Translations under genes and position numbers: made by a program | NCBI GenBank assembly: GCA_000787465.1 | Contig: JSYX01000014.1 | Span: forward strand, 1-46,997 | DNA length: 46,997 bases | Origin: Thermomucor indicae-seudaticae | Lineage: Eukaryota > Mucoromycota > Mucoromycetes > Mucorales > Lichtheimiaceae | Direction of reading: 5' to 3' | The notes under the pieces: model-generated | Databases searched by the model: none | Seen by the model: only the letters and a program-made list of their open reading frames with translations | Told to the model about the DNA's origin: nothing | Shown: piece after piece, positions 45,399 to 46,997 of the stretch | How the letters are laid out: each line of letters begins with the position of its first letter | Numbering within the stretch: the stretch's first letter is position 1

Positions 45399-45418
45399 GG
45401 TCGCGTCAATTTCGCGCC
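45399..45418 (-). promoter_or_regulatory. E2F/MBF-like site in POLD2 promoter
   Basis: On the coding strand this reads GGCGCGAAAT followed by TGACGCGACC, 43-62 nt upstream of the POLD2 ATG. GGCGCGAAA is a full E2F/SBF-MBF-type consensus and GACGCGA resembles an MCB core. DNA replication genes in fungi are commonly switched on at G1/S through such sites, so cell-cycle control of this gene is likely. Confidence 0.55.
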
Positions 45419-46997
45419 ACGAAATGGCCGGATGAATCCCGCTCATTCATGTTCGTTCTTGGCGACAACTAACAGTGAAAAACAGCATCGCAGGATCATC
45501 ATGATACCCGTTGGTTCTTTACAATAAACTTTTTTCACACAATAAACATCTGATTATCAAAAGAACAATGCATAAAATTAGACTTTACTGCATTACATCC
45601 CATCTTGTCAAGGTATATGTCCTTGAGAGGATGTCGCAGGTATCGCTAGGATATGCAGAATGGCGTAAGATCTGAACGACGTCCTGCGCCTAGTTGACGA
45701 CAGTGACCGCTTCCCAGTCGACTGCTGCGGTGTACTGCGGCTGTGGAAAAGCTGTGGAAAGATAACTCGGTGCGCCGTTGAGATAGCGAAAGAATTGGGG
45801 CTGTAACGATATGTCTGAGTCTCTCGATCGAATCGTAACGGGATCCTTTTGCTCAACTAACACTGTAAATCCAGTCTCTATTCGTGGACTCGGACACGTA
45901 GCGTGGAAGTGATAGAGAGGGAAAACTCTTGTGTTTATTTTTCAACTCCATACAGATACGTTGGGAAGAAAGGCCGTTGTGCTGGGATCGATACTTGGCA
46001 AAGTCAGGTTCACCATTGGGAAGGGAATTTCCGCCACACCACAGCAGCATCTTCCTTAAGCCTATCATAAGCACACCGTTATTGATGATTAGACGTGCTT
46101 CAGAGCCAACACTACAGTAGTTCATTAGTTGCTTTCGGTTTCTTCTCAACGCAAACAGTGGGTATTCACTGGCACGGCAAATGGATGATGAGTTCAAAGG
46201 CCCCGTGCGCGTAGTTTGACCCCTGCGCAACGATGTTACTTATCTCTCGTACAATGTTTCCGGTCACTTTTAAGTGGTCAGGAGGCTTGTTCAGACTGAT
46301 GTTCAGGCCTCACGTGTCGCTAACGGAAGGAAGATGAACAAGAATAGACAATTTCTCCCTGACAGAGGTCATTATTAAATATCTGCGGGAATTGTAACGA
46401 TCTACCTGCTGCGGGTGATAGCCCAGCGAAGTACGAAATTGTCTGGTTTAAATGGCTCACTTCGCATTGCAGGAACAGAGAGATTGCCTCCTCCTTGGGT
46501 AAAATGGAAGCTGAAAGTGGCTCGGAAAATGGTAGGTCTTGGTTAACCCTCGGCATGGGGATGGGATGTCGCGGTCCCGAGTTGGGATGGAATAAAGAGA
46601 CGATCTCCTTGCCCCTTCTACGGGGCTGTAGAAGTGTTCAATGGACCATGATTGGGTGGTAACGTTGGCCATCCGTACTCGACGTTGCGACCGCTACCGA
46701 TATATTTCGCTGGCCTGACGCGAAGTTTACGATAGGCTTCGTCAAGAATTCTTTGCCGCATCTTGCTCAGACTGGAAGTATAAATGGCCAAATCTCAAGG
46801 AAAGAAACTTGGGTAAGCGTAACCGTCATGTCACTCTACGATGGAACCGATCTGTCTTCCAAGCTCGACAAGATCATGGTTTCAAAGAGTGTGCGAGTTG
46901 AGGATGCTTGTAATGTGGAGAAGAAAGAAAAGAGAGAAATATGCAGTACATTTACTGGACATCCTCTGTTTAAATGTATACAGTGCCCGCTCGATAT
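45419..46997. other. Unassigned end of window with open frames
   Basis: On the minus strand there are open frames at 46230-45853 (125 codons) and, in the frame reading LVEQKDPVTIRSRDSD, at about 45858-45691. Further upstream a 48-codon ATG frame starts at 46761 (MRQRILDEAYRKLRVRP). They look protein-like but are interrupted by stops and I could not link them with convincing introns. This could be an unrecognised gene or a decayed element. Confidence 0.3.
46829..46997 (+). CDS. Possible 5' part of a gene running off the window
   Basis: An ATG frame stays open for 56 codons to the window end, beginning MSLYDGTDLSSKLDKIM. The first residues MSLYDG resemble the start of SPF45/RBM17-type splicing factors, but the rest does not let me confirm it. 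A short alternative first exon (ATG 46785, MAKSQGKKL, donor GTAAGC at 46812) overlaps upstream. Confidence 0.2.

Overview
This is eukaryotic DNA from a filamentous fungus, most likely an early-diverging one (Mucoromycota). The reasons are many very short introns (about 44-130 nt, mostly 50-80), fungal-type regulators (a StuA/Efg1 APSES factor and a Crz1-like zinc-finger protein), a cortical Mcp5/Num1-type dynein anchor and a GPI-type Cys-rich secreted protein, together with a CYRI/FAM49 homologue, a family best known from animals and amoebae. The assignment is inference. No rRNA, tRNA, CRISPR, phage or bacterial operon structure was seen.

Layout. 1-1.9 kb: no recognisable gene. 1.9-5.2 kb: an eight-exon aldo/keto reductase relative (+) and a Crz1-like three-finger protein (-). 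7.8-10.3 kb: a secreted GH36 alpha-galactosidase (+). 10.5-12.2 kb: an APSES factor (-), followed by more than 3 kb of gene-poor DNA. 15.6-22.4 kb: dynein light intermediate chain (+), thymidylate kinase (-, overlapping the dynein gene's 3' coding end) and a 1,235-residue Mcp5/Num1-like cortical protein (-). 24.4-29.4 kb: CYRI/FAM49, a tetraspanin and a Ras-like GTPase, all (+). 29.8-32.6 kb: a decayed SET1 copy (-) interrupted by a 99-bp MITE. 32.9-36.4 kb: a 13-exon NCLX-type cation/Ca2+ exchanger (-). 39-41.4 kb: a GPI-type Cys-rich protein (+) and a CAAX protein of unknown function (-). 43.3-45.4 kb: DNA polymerase delta subunit 2 (-) with an E2F/MBF-like promoter site. The last 1.6 kb holds open frames I could not identify.

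Exon structures were derived by hand from reading-frame continuity, splice consensus and family conservation. For every intact multi-exon model except the weak one at 38161-38671, the exon lengths sum to a multiple of three.

Functional links: two parts of the cytoplasmic dynein system lie within about 1.1 kb of each other, and the cortical anchor carries a regularly spaced array of QT motifs resembling LC8 dynein light-chain docking sites. CYRI, Ras and tetraspanin sit consecutively on one strand. The most unusual structural signals are a predicted 2-nt microexon in the Ras gene, four GC-AG introns within 17-29 kb, and the SET1 relic, whose frame at the MITE site is restored by removing the element and one TA.
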